This document shows positions 28,431-40,797 of a stretch of DNA of 64,000 nt, piece by piece (the stretch's first letter is position 1; every line of letters starts with the position of its first letter). A model generated the notes under the pieces. It was not told the origin of the DNA, made no database searches, and saw only the letters and a program-made list of their open reading frames with translations. A program made the position numbers and the translations under genes. Source of the stretch: Mobilicoccus caccae (lineage in GTDB: Bacteria; Actinomycetota; Actinomycetes; Actinomycetales; Dermatophilaceae); assembly GCF_030161635.1 (NCBI RefSeq), contig NZ_BSUO01000001.1:3515199-3579198 (forward strand). Reading direction: 5' to 3'.

Positions 28431-29243
28431 TCAGACGCCCTGCCACATCGCGTCGAACGGCGCGTTCGAGGCGAGGCGGGCGCGGATCCCAGCGGTGACG
28501 AACTGCTTGGCGGCGCGGGCGGCCTCCAGCGGCGACTGTCCCTTGGCGAGCTCGGCCGTGATCGCGGCGGCCAACGAGCACCCGGCGCCGCTGACGGCGA
28601 CCTCACCGATCTTGGGCTCGGAGAGCACCTCGAGCGTCGTTCCGTCGTAGAACACGTCGACCGCATCGGGACCGGCCAGGCGGACGCCACCCTTGGCGAG
28701 CACCGCCGCCCCGCAGGTCTCGTGGATGCGGCGGGCCGCGGTCTCCAGATCGCCCACCGACTCGATCGTGTCCATGCCGGCCAGCGACAACGACTCGAAA
28801 TGGTTGGGCGTCACGAACGTCGCCAACGGCAGGACGTTCTCCTTGAGCGCGTTGTCGGTGTCCAGGGCGGCGCCGGGCTCCTGCCCCTTGCAGATGAGCA
28901 CGGGGTCGAGCACCAGGCGCTCGGGGCGATGCTCGCGCAGCTCTCGGGCGACCACGTCGATGGTCGCCGGGGTGCCGAGCATGCCGATCTTGACGGTGTC
29001 GATGTCGTAGCAGGCGAACTCGGCCTCGAGCTGATCGGCGATGACCTGCGGATCGACGGGAACGAACCGGTGGCCCCAGTCGGCCTTGGGGTCGAAGGAG
29101 ACGATGCAGGTGAGGGCTGCCAGACCGAAGACACCACTGGCCTGGAAGGTCCGGAGGTCGGCCTGGGCGCCCGCGCCACCGGTGGCTTCGGAGCCGGCGA
29201 TCGTGAGGGCGAGGGGCGGTGGGGGCATGTGCGTGTCAGCCAT
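28431..29243 (-). CDS. ThiD/PdxK-type kinase (hydroxymethylpyrimidine or pyridoxine kinase)
   Basis: 270-residue ribokinase-fold ATP kinase. The N-terminus [17 protein letters not shown] is the substrate loop of this family, and the anion-hole segment near the C-terminus reads [19 protein letters not shown]. Family members phosphorylate hydroxymethylpyrimidine in thiamine synthesis or salvage, or pyridoxine/pyridoxal. The Cys in GAGC is more usual in the PdxK/ThiD2 branch, so vitamin B6 salvage is a real alternative. ATG 29243 has AGGAG 11 nt upstream. No other thi genes and no TPP riboswitch are seen nearby. Confidence 0.85.
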   Translation of the reverse strand: MADTHMPPPPLALTIAGSEATGGAGAQADLRTFQASGVFGLAALTCIVSFDPKADWGHRFVPVDPQVIADQLEAEFACYDIDTVKIGMLGTPATIDVVARELREHRPERLVLDPVLICKGQEPGAALDTDNALKENVLPLATFVTPNHFESLSLAGMDTIESVGDLETAARRIHETCGAAVLAKGGVRLAGPDAVDVFYDGTTLEVLSEPKIGEVAVSGAGCSLAAAITAELAKGQSPLEAARAAKQFVTAGIRARLASNAPFDAMWQGV

Positions 29244-29300
29244 GGGCCCATCTTGCTCCTGTCGCCCGGCACCGCGCACGTCGACCGGGCGGTCGTCGGA

Positions 29301-29771
29301 TCAGGGGCGCGCGAACCGCTTGCGCAGCCGGCGCAGTGACTTCTCGATGCCGACGGTGTTGCGGTCCTTGGCCCGGATCAGTCGAAGCAGCGGCGGAAGG
29401 GTCGACCCGCTCTCGTCGTAGACCTCGGTGACGCGTGTGCGGCCCTGATCGAGGGGTTCCAGCTCCCACCGCCAGCGGTGACCGGCAGGCAGACGCCATT
29501 CGATGAGCCGGTCCCGCTCGAGGCGGGTGACGGTGTTCGTCATGGCGTAGGGGACCCCGAACATCTTCATCGAGACGCGGAACCGGTCGCCCTGCTCGAG
29601 GTCGCGGGGGCCGATCACCTCCGGCTGCACGGTTCCGCTGCCGTCGAGCTCGTGGTGGCGGTGGGGGTTGACGAGCAGCGCGAAGATCTCGTGCGGTTCG
29701 GCGTCGACGACGACCTGGCGGCCGACGCCCGCGGGTCCGCAGTCGAGCGGGGTCACGTCAGTGGGCTCCAT
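29301..29771 (-). CDS. SRPBCC (START-like) domain protein
   Basis: 156 residues with the polyketide-cyclase/START fold, a hydrophobic cavity binding lipids or small ligands. The pattern seen is [24 protein letters not shown] at the start, the central strands [16 protein letters not shown] and [19 protein letters not shown], and a long C-terminal helix. The ligand is unknown. ATG 29771 is chosen over GTG 29780 because TAGGGT lies 7 nt upstream of the former. It is 57 bases upstream of the kinase gene on the same strand and may be co-transcribed with it. Confidence 0.8.
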   Translation of the reverse strand: MEPTDVTPLDCGPAGVGRQVVVDAEPHEIFALLVNPHRHHELDGSGTVQPEVIGPRDLEQGDRFRVSMKMFGVPYAMTNTVTRLERDRLIEWRLPAGHRWRWELEPLDQGRTRVTEVYDESGSTLPPLLRLIRAKDRNTVGIEKSLRRLRKRFARP

Positions 29772-29778
29772 GACCCAC

Positions 29779-29784
29779 ACCCTA
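29779..29784 (-). promoter_or_regulatory. -10 box (TAGGGT) of SRPBCC gene, leaderless
   Basis: TAGGGT, 7 nt, ATG at 29771 on the minus strand. Confidence 0.4.
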
Positions 29785-29940
29785 CGGCCGGGTCACGAGG
29801 CGACGACCTCGCCGTCTGCCGCCGCGTGGGTGAGACTCATCGCACGTCAGAGGTGCCTCGCGGACGGCCTGCGGGCGGAGACGGGCCGCTAGTGTCGGGG
29901 TGAGTTCTCACGAATCGCCGCTCGAGCCTGGAGGTCGACG

Positions 29941-31236
29941 ATGACCGCGCAGCAGCAGTACTCCGCCAAACTCCGGGAGGCCGGAGACGCGGTCGACCTC
30001 ATCGAGAACGGGTCGGCGATCGTCGCCCCGACCGGTGTGGGCGAGCCGCCGACCATCCTCGAGGCGCTGTCGGAGAACCGCACCGAATTCCGCGGAGTCA
30101 CCGTCTCCCAGATCCTGCCGCTGCGTCCGTTCGGCTACCTCGACCCCGACACGGTCGAGCACGTCCGCCACGTCGCGTACTTCCTCGGCGGCCCGACCCG
30201 ACCCGGCGCGCAGGCGGGCTGGGTCGACTACTACCCCTCCTACTTCAGCGAGATGCCCGCGCTGTTCCGCGAGGGGCTGCTGCCGGCCGACGTCGTGGTC
30301 GCGATGGCCTCGCCGATGGACAAGCACGGCTACTTCTCCATCGGCCTCACCCCGGACTACACGATGGCGGCGCTGGAGCGGGCCAAGGTGGTCATCCTCG
30401 AGGTCAACCCGGGCGTGCCCTACTGCTACGGCCACTGCCACGTGCACATCGACCAGGTCGACGCGATCGTCGAGGACGACCGCCCGCTGCTGGAGGTCGG
30501 TCTGCCGACGATCGGCCCGGTGCAGGAGGCGATCGCCGGGCACGTCGCCGACCTCATCCCCGACGGCGCCACCCTGCAGATCGGGTACGGCGGCATCCCC
30601 GACGCCGTCGTCATGCAACTGCTCGAGAAGCGCGACCTCGGCGTCCACACCGAGATGATCGGCGACGGCATCCTCTCCCTGGTGGAGGCGGGAGTCGTGA
30701 CCAACCGGCGCAAGAACGTGTCGCCGGGCTCGATGAGGGCGACGTTCGGCCTGGGCACCCGCAAGCTGTACGACTACATGGACCACAACCCCGCCCTGGA
30801 GATGCACCCGGTCGACATCACCAACGACCCCTACCTCGCGGGCTCGCACGACAACCTGCACTCGATCAACGGCACCATGCAGATCGACCTGCTCGGGCAG
30901 TGCGGCTCCGAGAGCCTCGGCGTCAAGCCCTACTCCGGCACCGGTGGCCAGTCGGACTTCGTGCGCGCCTCCAACCGGTCGCGTGGCGGCAAGGCGTTCA
31001 TCGTGCTGCCCTCGACGGCCAAGGGCGACACGATCTCGCGGATCGTGCCCACCCTCTCCCCGGGCACGCACGTGTCGACCAGCAAGAACGACATCGACCA
31101 CGTCGCCACCGAGTTCGGCGTGGTGCGCCTGCGCGGCCTGTCCGCCCGCGAGCGCGCCCGCGCCCTCATCGGTATCGCCCACCCCGACTTCCGCGCCGAA
31201 CTCACCGAGCAGGCGGAGAAGTTGCACCTGATCTGA
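29941..31236 (+). CDS. acetyl-CoA hydrolase/transferase family protein
   Basis: 431 residues of the class I CoA-transferase family (Cat1/Ach1/4-hydroxybutyrate CoA-transferase type). It either hydrolyses acetyl-CoA or moves CoA between short carboxylates such as acetate and succinate. Seen are the glycine-rich ATLQIGYGGIPDAV, the catalytic Glu region QCGSESLG, and the GTGGQSDFVRASNRSRGGKAFIVLPSTA segment typical of the C-terminal domain. Both Rossmann-like halves are intact. ATG 29941 with GGAGG (29931-29935) 5 nt upstream. Monocistronic, closed by a hairpin at 31253. Hydrolase versus transferase activity is undecided. Confidence 0.9.
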   Translation: MTAQQQYSAKLREAGDAVDLIENGSAIVAPTGVGEPPTILEALSENRTEFRGVTVSQILPLRPFGYLDPDTVEHVRHVAYFLGGPTRPGAQAGWVDYYPSYFSEMPALFREGLLPADVVVAMASPMDKHGYFSIGLTPDYTMAALERAKVVILEVNPGVPYCYGHCHVHIDQVDAIVEDDRPLLEVGLPTIGPVQEAIAGHVADLIPDGATLQIGYGGIPDAVVMQLLEKRDLGVHTEMIGDGILSLVEAGVVTNRRKNVSPGSMRATFGLGTRKLYDYMDHNPALEMHPVDITNDPYLAGSHDNLHSINGTMQIDLLGQCGSESLGVKPYSGTGGQSDFVRASNRSRGGKAFIVLPSTAKGDTISRIVPTLSPGTHVSTSKNDIDHVATEFGVVRLRGLSARERARALIGIAHPDFRAELTEQAEKLHLI

Positions 31237-31252
31237 GCGTCGCCTCCGTACG

Positions 31253-31280
31253 GTCGCCCGCTCTGAGCAGAGCGGGCGAC
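31253..31280 (+). terminator. terminator after acetyl-CoA hydrolase gene
   Basis: A perfect 12-bp stem (GTCGCCCGCTCT and complement) with a GAGC loop, 17 bases after the stop codon. Confidence 0.75.
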
Positions 31281-31504
31281 ATTGTGCAACGCCCGCTTTG
31301 CCCAAAAATCCGACAACTCGCATCGCTCGATGTGCGCCGTCACGGATTCGCCACTGCCAGAGTGAGCTTCGTCATCGTGGACGGAGCCGGACCGGACGTC
31401 GCACGTGGGACGCCCCACTCCGCCCTGCCGGTGGTGGCGCCGCCCCGCTCGCGCAGGACACGACACCTTCCACACCCCTGTGAACAGGATGGAAGGACGT
31501 GCCC

Positions 31505-33897
31505 ATGCGCATTCTTCGCACCATCGCGGCGGCCGCGGCGGGAGCCCTCACGGTCACCGGAGTCCTCGCTCCGCTGGCCCCCGTCGCCTCCGCGGCCGAT
31601 CTGCCCGGCCCGGCGACCCGCGCCGTCTCCGACGGCAAGACCTCGTTCGCGGTCGTCACCAACCCCGGCGGCGGCGCCACCCTCAGCTACGTCCCCGGTG
31701 GGGCGGTCACGCTGCTGGAGGTGACGACGCCCACGGCGCGCCTGGCGTTCAAGGACATGAACGCCAACCGTCGCCTCGATGTATGGGAGGACTGGCGGCA
31801 GCCGGTGAACGTCCGCGCGGCCGCGCTCGCGCAGGAGCTGACGAAGGAGCAGATCGCCGGGCTCATGCTGTTCAGCTCCCACGAGCGCGACCCGGCGGCC
31901 GGCCTGACCGACGCCCAGCGCACGTACCTCGCCCAGGACCAACTGCGCAACGTCCTCAACGCCGGACCCAACGACGTGAAGGCGAACGTCACCTGGGTCA
32001 ACGCGATGCAGAAGTTCGCCGAGGCGCAGGCCAAGGCCGGGCTGCCGTACGTGCCGGTCAACTTCTCCTCCGACCCGCGCTCGACGGCGGCGCAGGACAC
32101 CGCCTACAACGCGGCCGGCACCGACATCTCCCGGTGGCCGAGCAACCTCGGCCTGGCGGCGACCTTCGACCCCGAGACCATGCTCAGATTCGCCAAGACC
32201 TCCTCCGCGGAGTACCGCGCGATGGGCATCACCACCGCCCTCGGGCCGCAGATCGACCTCGCGACCGAGCCGCGGTGGCTGCGCGTCGACGGCACGTTCG
32301 GGGAGAACGCCGCGCACGCCTCACGGATGGCGAAGGCGTACGTCGACGGGTCGCAGAACACCTACGACTCCTACGGGCACTCCACCGGCTGGGGCCCGGA
32401 GTCCATCGCCACGATGATCAAGCACTGGCCGGGCGACGGCGCCGGTGAGGGTGGGCGCGAGGCGCACCTCAACGCCGGCAAGTACGCCGTGTACCCCGGC
32501 GACAACTACCGCGAGCACATGCTCCCCTTCCTCGCCGCCAAGGACTCACTCGCGGTGATGAGCTCGTACTCGATCGCCATCGACAAGGACGGCGAACCGC
32601 TCACCGGCAACCGGGTCGGTTCGGCCTATGACAAGGTCAAGATCGACGCGCTGCGCACCGAGGGCTACGACGGCGTCATCTGCACCGACTGGGGCGTGAC
32701 CCGCGGGTACACCGACCCGAACTCCCCTTCGGCATGGCCTGGGGCATGGAGAAGGCGAGCGTCGTCGAGCGTCACTACGCGGTGCTCAAGGCCGGCGTCG
32801 ACATGTACGGCGGCAACAACGACAAGGCGCCCGTGCTCGCCGCCTACGACCTCTGGCAGAAGGACCACGAGGCCGGCAAGAACGCGCTCTCGGCCGACGC
32901 CCGGTTCCGGCAGTCCGGTGAGCGCATCCTGCGGATGCTGTTCGCGCCCGGCCTGTTCGAGCACCCCTACCTCGACCTGGCGAACTCGATGAGCGTCGTG
33001 GCGAGCCGGGACAAGGTGGAGGCCGGTATCGCGGCGCAGCTCGACTCCGTCGTCATGTTGAAGAACGCGAAGCGGACGATCAGGAAGTCCTCGCTCGCGG
33101 CCTACAAGAACAAGACGGTCTACATCCCGAGCTCGACCGGCTACGGCTTCCCGAGTGTCTTCTCGCAGTCGACGACCGACGTGACCGGACCGACGCTCGA
33201 CGTCGAGGTCGCCAAGACCTACTTCAAGAACGTCCTCACCGACACCCCGATCCTCGACGCGAAGGGCAAGGTCGTCGGGTACCGCCAGCCCGACCTGCGC
33301 AAGGTCGACATCGTCCTGGCGGGCATGCGCAGCCCCGACAACGGTGACAACTTCACCGGCGCCGGCCTCACCAAGGACGGCACGTTCTACCCGCTGTCGC
33401 TGCAGTGGAAGCCCTATACCGCGAACGGCCCGAACGTGCGCCGCACCTCCATCGCCGGCGACATCCTGCCCGACGGCACCCGTGAGAACCGCAGCTACTT
33501 CGGGCAGACCAGCCGCATCGGCAACGAGTACGACCTGGTCGCCGTGATGAACACCGTCGAGGCGGTGGAGAAGGTGGAGAAGCAGACGGGCCGCGACATC
33601 CCGATCATCGTGTCCGTCAAGGCCAAGACGAGCTTCATCCCGGCCGAGTTCGAGAAGCACGTGGACGCGATCCTCGTGGGGTACTCGGTCAACGACAAGG
33701 TCCTCATGGAGACCGCGCTGGGGCAGCACGACCCGCGCGGCCGACTGCCGATGACCAGCCCGAAGGACATGGACGCCGTCGAGGCCCAGCTCGAGGACGT
33801 CGGCGAGGACATGACCCCCTACCGCGACTCCGCGGGCCACCACTACTCGTTCGGGTTCGGCCTGAACTGGAAGGGCGTCATCGGTCGCAAGCACTGA
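31505..33897 (+). pseudogene. secreted glycoside hydrolase family 3, split by a -1 frameshift
   Basis: Beta-glucosidase-like enzyme of about 797 residues if one base is restored. ATG 31505 has GGAAGG 8 nt upstream; the signal peptide runs MRILRTIAAAAAGALTVTGV... to VASAADL. The GH3 N-domain shows FGENAAHASRMA, IKHWPGDGAGEGGRE and the nucleophile region YDGVICTDWG (Asp near residue 395). The frame breaks at the CCCC run 32724-32727: reading one more C gives DPNSPFGMAWGMEKASVV, and the C-terminal domain then runs to 33897. As sequenced the product stops early or needs frameshifting. Placed next to the bglF-GH1-licT operon, it probably cuts oligosaccharides outside the cell to feed the PTS. Confidence 0.85.
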
Positions 33898-33910
33898 CAC
33901 CCGAGACGGC

Positions 33911-33947
33911 GACAGGGCCGGCGACCTTCGCGGCCGCCGGCCCTGTC
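33911..33947 (+). terminator. first of two tandem hairpins after GH3 gene
   Basis: A 13-bp perfect stem (GACAGGGCCGGCG and complement) with an 11-nt loop, 13 bases after the stop codon. Confidence 0.7.
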
Positions 33948-33951
33948 ATCT

Positions 33952-33985
33952 GCCGAAACCGCCGGCTATAGCCGGCGGTTTCGGC
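33952..33985. terminator. second hairpin: palindrome with GGCTATAGCC core
   Basis: A 15-bp perfect stem (GCCGAAACCGCCGGC and complement) with a TATA loop; the whole element is palindromic. It lies between the convergent GH3 and licT genes. Same layout as the palindrome at 14178. Confidence 0.75.
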
Positions 33986-34022
33986 GCAGGAGAGAGTGGG
34001 CGACGCGTCCGAGGTCTACGCG

Positions 34023-34850
34023 TCAGTCGCCGGTGAGGCGTGCGACGTGCATCGTCAGGTAGGCGACCTCGTCGGCGGTGACCCGCTCGCCCAGGCGCAG
34101 TTCGAGCACCGTGGCCAGGCGCGCCGCGCACCGGGCGGCCTCGGGGTAGGCGCCGGTGAACGTCGCCAGCATCGCGGCGTGGCCCTCTTCGAGTTGCCGC
34201 CCCGACTTGACCCGCACGAAGAAATACCGCAGGTGGGTGATGAACCGGGCGGCGTTGACGGTGTGGGTGTCGAAGGTGCGCCCGTAGGTCTGCTCGATGA
34301 CCTCGAACAACTGCTGCAGGATGTCGGTCATCGCATACGTCTGGGAGAGGTCGCCGGTCGCGAACGACGCGTTGACCAGGTGCATCGCGATGGGCACGGC
34401 CTCTTCGGGAGGCAACGTCACGTCGATGCGCTCGTTCACGTGGGCCAGGATCGCCCCGGCCGCCGCGTACTCCTCGGGGTAGAGGTGTTCGACCTCGCCC
34501 TGCAGCGGATGGTCGATGACGATGCCCTCGCGCACCCGCGTCGCGGCGAAGCTCAGGTGGTCGGCGAGCGCGACGAGCGTGGCGGGATTCTCCTCGCGTC
34601 CGAGCCCGACCGCCAGCATGGCCTGTTCGGCGATCTCGAGGAACTCGGTCGGGATCGCGGCGAGGAGCTGCCCGGTGTGGTCGGCATCGCGGCCGTCGGT
34701 GGGCGCGAACGTGCGCGCGACGCGGCTCGGGTCGACGTCCTGCCCCGGCTTCTTCTGGAACCCCAGCCCCCGCCCGGTGAGCACGACCTCACCGCCGTCC
34801 CCGCCGCGTGCCAGGACGACGTTGTTGTTGAAGACGCGCAGGATCTTCAT
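34023..34850 (-). CDS. licT: LicT/BglG family transcriptional antiterminator
   Basis: 275 residues. The N-terminal CAT domain (about 1-55, MKILRVFNNNVVLA) binds an RNA antiterminator hairpin. PRD1 and PRD2 follow, with conserved His in LADHLSFAATR and in VEHLYPEE (PRD1), then MHLVNASF and FITHLRYFF (PRD2); these are phosphorylated by PTS proteins to sense substrate flux. ATG 34850 is chosen over ATG 34859 because GGGGAGG lies about 9 nt upstream of the former. The target is visible in the same locus: a RAT overlapping a terminator in the bglF leader at 38443-38518. It is last in the bglF-GH1-licT order, after a hairpin. Confidence 0.92.
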   Translation of the reverse strand: MKILRVFNNNVVLARGGDGGEVVLTGRGLGFQKKPGQDVDPSRVARTFAPTDGRDADHTGQLLAAIPTEFLEIAEQAMLAVGLGREENPATLVALADHLSFAATRVREGIVIDHPLQGEVEHLYPEEYAAAGAILAHVNERIDVTLPPEEAVPIAMHLVNASFATGDLSQTYAMTDILQQLFEVIEQTYGRTFDTHTVNAARFITHLRYFFVRVKSGRQLEEGHAAMLATFTGAYPEAARCAARLATVLELRLGERVTADEVAYLTMHVARLTGD

Positions 34851-34932
34851 CGACCCCATCCTCCCCTCGCTCCTTCTCGCTTCGGCTTCCCCTTGCTCAC
34901 GTCCACTCTCCCCGAAACCGGGGTGTAGCTCT

Positions 34933-34960
34933 CAGACCGGAGGCGATGACCTCCGGTCTG
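34933..34960 (-). terminator. hairpin between GH1 gene and licT
   Basis: An 11-bp perfect stem (CAGACCGGAGG and complement) with a 6-nt loop in the 162 bp between the GH1 stop and licT start. It may reduce read-through from bglF-GH1 into licT. Confidence 0.6.
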
Positions 34961-35012
34961 AAAGCGGGCTCCGTTGTCAGGCGGGTCGAGGAACGGTCGT
35001 TCTCCCCGGTGC

Positions 35013-38406
<3,394 letters not shown>

Positions 38407-38442
38407 CGTCCCGTTCCTCTCGTCGAGCCCGAATCCGGGCAT

Positions 38443-38486
38443 AAAAAAAGACCCGAGGCGCACACAGAAGGTGCGTCTCAGGTCTT
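38443..38486 (-). terminator. leader terminator of bglF, overlapping the RAT
   Basis: On the minus strand, AAGACC...CGCAC pairs with GTGCG...GGTCTT and is followed by seven Ts (38443-38449), a textbook intrinsic terminator and very unusual in such GC-rich DNA. Its left arm shares the AAGACC bases with the RAT, making the structures mutually exclusive. Confidence 0.88.
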
Positions 38487-38518
38487 GCCTCCCTCGTTGA
38501 TGCGGGGAGTCACAATCC
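38481..38518 (-). promoter_or_regulatory. RAT (ribonucleic antiterminator) for LicT/BglG
   Basis: The minus strand reads GGATTGTGACTCCCC... and ends ...GAGGGAGGCAAGACC, matching the known LicT/BglG target pattern (GGATTGTTACT...GGCAAAACC) with a longer apical loop. It overlaps the terminator by six bases. Bound LicT should stop terminator formation and allow bglF-GH1 transcription. Confidence 0.88.
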
Positions 38519-38632
38519 TGTGAGTGGTGAACTCACGGTGAACGTATCAGAGGCCCACGCCGTCCGGCTACGGGTGGTTTGCGCAATCCGCCGGATGCTC
38601 AGAACCCTGCGTCGTTCTGATCCTCAGTGCCC

Positions 38633-38662
38633 TTGACCTCGCCACCGCCGGGCGGGTAGAGC
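38633..38662 (+). promoter_or_regulatory. candidate leaderless promoter of ArsC-like gene
   Basis: TTGACC (38633-38638) and TAGAGC (38657-38662), 18 bp apart, with the ATG 7 nt after the -10 box. Confidence 0.45.
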
Positions 38663-38669
38663 AGGTCGC

Positions 38670-39035
38670 ATGACTCTGACGCTGCTGCACAACCCGCGTT
38701 GTTCGACGTCCCGCGCCGCCTTGGAGGCCGTGGAGTCGACGGGTGTCGAGGTCGACGTGGTGCGCTACCTCGACACGCCCTTGCACGAGCAGGCCGTCCT
38801 CGACCTCTTCGAGATCCTCGAGGATGCGCCCGGTGACCTGGTCCGTCGCGACGGCACGTTCAAGGAGCTCGGCCTCACCGACGATGACGTCGCGACCAAG
38901 GAACAGATCGCGGCCCTCCTCGCCGAGCACCCCAAGCTCATGCAGCGCCCGGTCCTCATCGCCGAGAAGGCGGCGATCATCGGCCGCCCGAAGGATCGTG
39001 TGCCCGCGTTCATCGAGGTCTCCCGCGACGCATGA
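38670..39035 (+). CDS. ArsC family (arsenate reductase/Spx-like) protein
   Basis: 121 residues, thioredoxin fold. HNPRCSTSRAAL has the catalytic Cys and anion-binding loop, and LMQRPVLI carries the Arg that binds oxyanion in glutathione/glutaredoxin-dependent arsenate reductases. No other ars gene is nearby, so a role in arsenate detoxification is only inferred; the family also includes YffB-like proteins with other roles. The stop overlaps the start of the next gene (ATGA), so the two are translationally coupled. Confidence 0.9.
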   Translation: MTLTLLHNPRCSTSRAALEAVESTGVEVDVVRYLDTPLHEQAVLDLFEILEDAPGDLVRRDGTFKELGLTDDDVATKEQIAALLAEHPKLMQRPVLIAEKAAIIGRPKDRVPAFIEVSRDA

Positions 39036-40599
39036 GCAGCGCGTCGACCCGCTCCGAGGCCGGAACGGGGCTGCACCGCACCGCTCCCCGCTGGATCATG
39101 GCGGGGGCGATCCTCTACCTCGCCTGGATCCTCGAGGGGTCCTCCTCACGACCGAGCTCGATCCGGCCTCCTCCTACATCAGTGAGCTCTCGGCCCGTAA
39201 CCAGGCGGGCTCGCTGCTGTACCGCACGACCGACGGGCTCGCCGGAGCCACGGTGACGGTGGGGGCGTTCCTGGCCGCGTTCTCCCCGCGTCTGCGGCGG
39301 CGCCTCACCCCGGAGGTCCGTCCGTACTGGCGGATCATGTGGTGGTCGCTCGTCGTCTTCGGGCTGTCGACGGTCGCCGACGCCGTCTTCCCCATGGAGT
39401 GCGCGATCACCGGCGACGCCGCCTGCACCGCGGCCGAGATGGCCAGCGAGCTGCCGTGGACGCACCAGGTGCACACCGTCACCAGCTCGGTCGCGACCGC
39501 CGCGCTCCTCGTCGCGGTCGCCGTCGCGATGCCGGTGGCGCGCCGGGCCGGCTGGCACTACGGGGTGCTCGTCATCGTCGCCGGCGCCCTCACCCTGCTG
39601 GGCTCGGTGTGGCTGGGCGTCGAGATGGCGCGACCCCACCTGCCGTTCACGCCGCCGTGGGACTCCCTCATCGGCGCGTCACAACGCCTGCAGATCCTCG
39701 GGGCCTCGCTGTGGCTCATGCGCATCTCACGGCTGCTGCGCCTGTTCATCGCCGACTCGGCGTTCGCCGTCGGCTCCGACTCCATGGCGACCCCGAGCGC
39801 CACCGACGCCACGGACACGACCGACACCGCGAACACCGCGAACACCGAGGTCACAGGCGCAGGTGGTGAGCGCGCGGACGCGGCGCCGCCGTTGGTGTTG
39901 TGCGCCGGGCTCGGGCTGTCGAGTCGGGTGTGGAAGCCGATGCGGCGGTTCCTCGGCGTCCGTCGCGTGATCGTGGCGGCTCATGGCGTGGGTCGCCGTC
40001 CGGTCACGCTCGAGGAGGAGGTGCGGGTCCTGTCCGACACGCTCGCGGCGGTCCCGGCAGGAGAGCGGGTCGTCGTGGTCGGTCACTCGATGTGGGGGCT
40101 GGTGGCGGAGGCGTGGGCGCGGCAGCACCCCGACCGCGTCGCCGGGCTGGTCCTGCTCGACTCCAGCGTCGAGGAGGATCCGCACCCGCACTCGAACCGA
40201 CGTCCGGTCGCGGCGAGGTCGGCGGATGTCGTCGACGGGCTGCGGCTGCCGCGCGCGGGTCGCCTGCTGCGGGAGTTGGCCGGGTACCGCGGCCTCATCG
40301 CCGATCTCGACACCATCCGGACGCAGACCCCACTGCCACCCGTGCCGGTGCTCGTCGTCGTCGCCGACCGGGGCGCGCTGCGGGCCGACCGGAGCTGGGT
40401 GCAGCGGCAGCAGCAGCTCGCGTCACGTCTGCGCCGGGAACACCCCTGGAGTGACGCCGGAGTCCGCGTGGAGATCGTCGTGCCGAGCAGCCACCTCGTC
40501 ATGCTCGACCGACCCGCCACGGTCGTCGCCCTGATCGAGTCGGCGTTCCCGTCCGGGTCGGTCGGTTCACCACGTCCGCGACCCGATGTCGCCCGATGA
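39032..40599 (+). pseudogene. DUF998 membrane domain fused to alpha/beta hydrolase, frameshifted
   Basis: About 522 residues. The N-terminal ~215 residues form a DUF998-like membrane domain with about six helices (start MSSASTRSEAGTG, then RWIMAGAILYLAWILEG; later SSYISELSARNQAGS, typical of the family). The frame breaks at GGGG 39136-39139: one missing G changes LEG-VLLTTELDP into another frame. A Thr/Asp/Asn-rich linker (about 250-275) leads to an alpha/beta hydrolase (VLCAGLGLSSRVW; GHSMWGLVAEAWARQHP; acidic segment; His in SSHLVML). The nucleophile elbow has Trp where Gly is usual. The fusion may be natural, as the frame is open across the linker. ATGA overlap with the ArsC-like gene. Substrate unknown. 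Confidence 0.7.
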
Positions 40600-40703
40600 A
40601 GAACAACACCGACTACATGGATGACGCTGCCGTGACTCTGGCGATCCTCTGACCTGGGACGTTACCCGCGCTCACACTATTGATGTTGTCGGTGTTGTTC
40701 TTC
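40598..40703. mobile_element. 106-bp element with terminal inverted repeats (MITE-like)
   Basis: GAAGAACAACACCGAC at 40598-40613 is repeated inverted at 40688-40703, and similarity runs on (one mismatch, then ACAT). The trinucleotide GAT directly abuts both outer ends, as a 3-bp target duplication would. The interior is AT-richer than its surroundings and codes for nothing. The left end overlaps the hydrolase stop codon. No transposase is present. It could instead be a long-loop hairpin. Confidence 0.4.
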
Positions 40704-40797
40704 GATCGCGGAGCTTGGACCCCCGGAGCCCGGTTCTTCGGTGTGCGTCTCGAGCCGATGACCTCTCGGGTCCGCGCTCGCCCGCAGGTCGCCGCCC

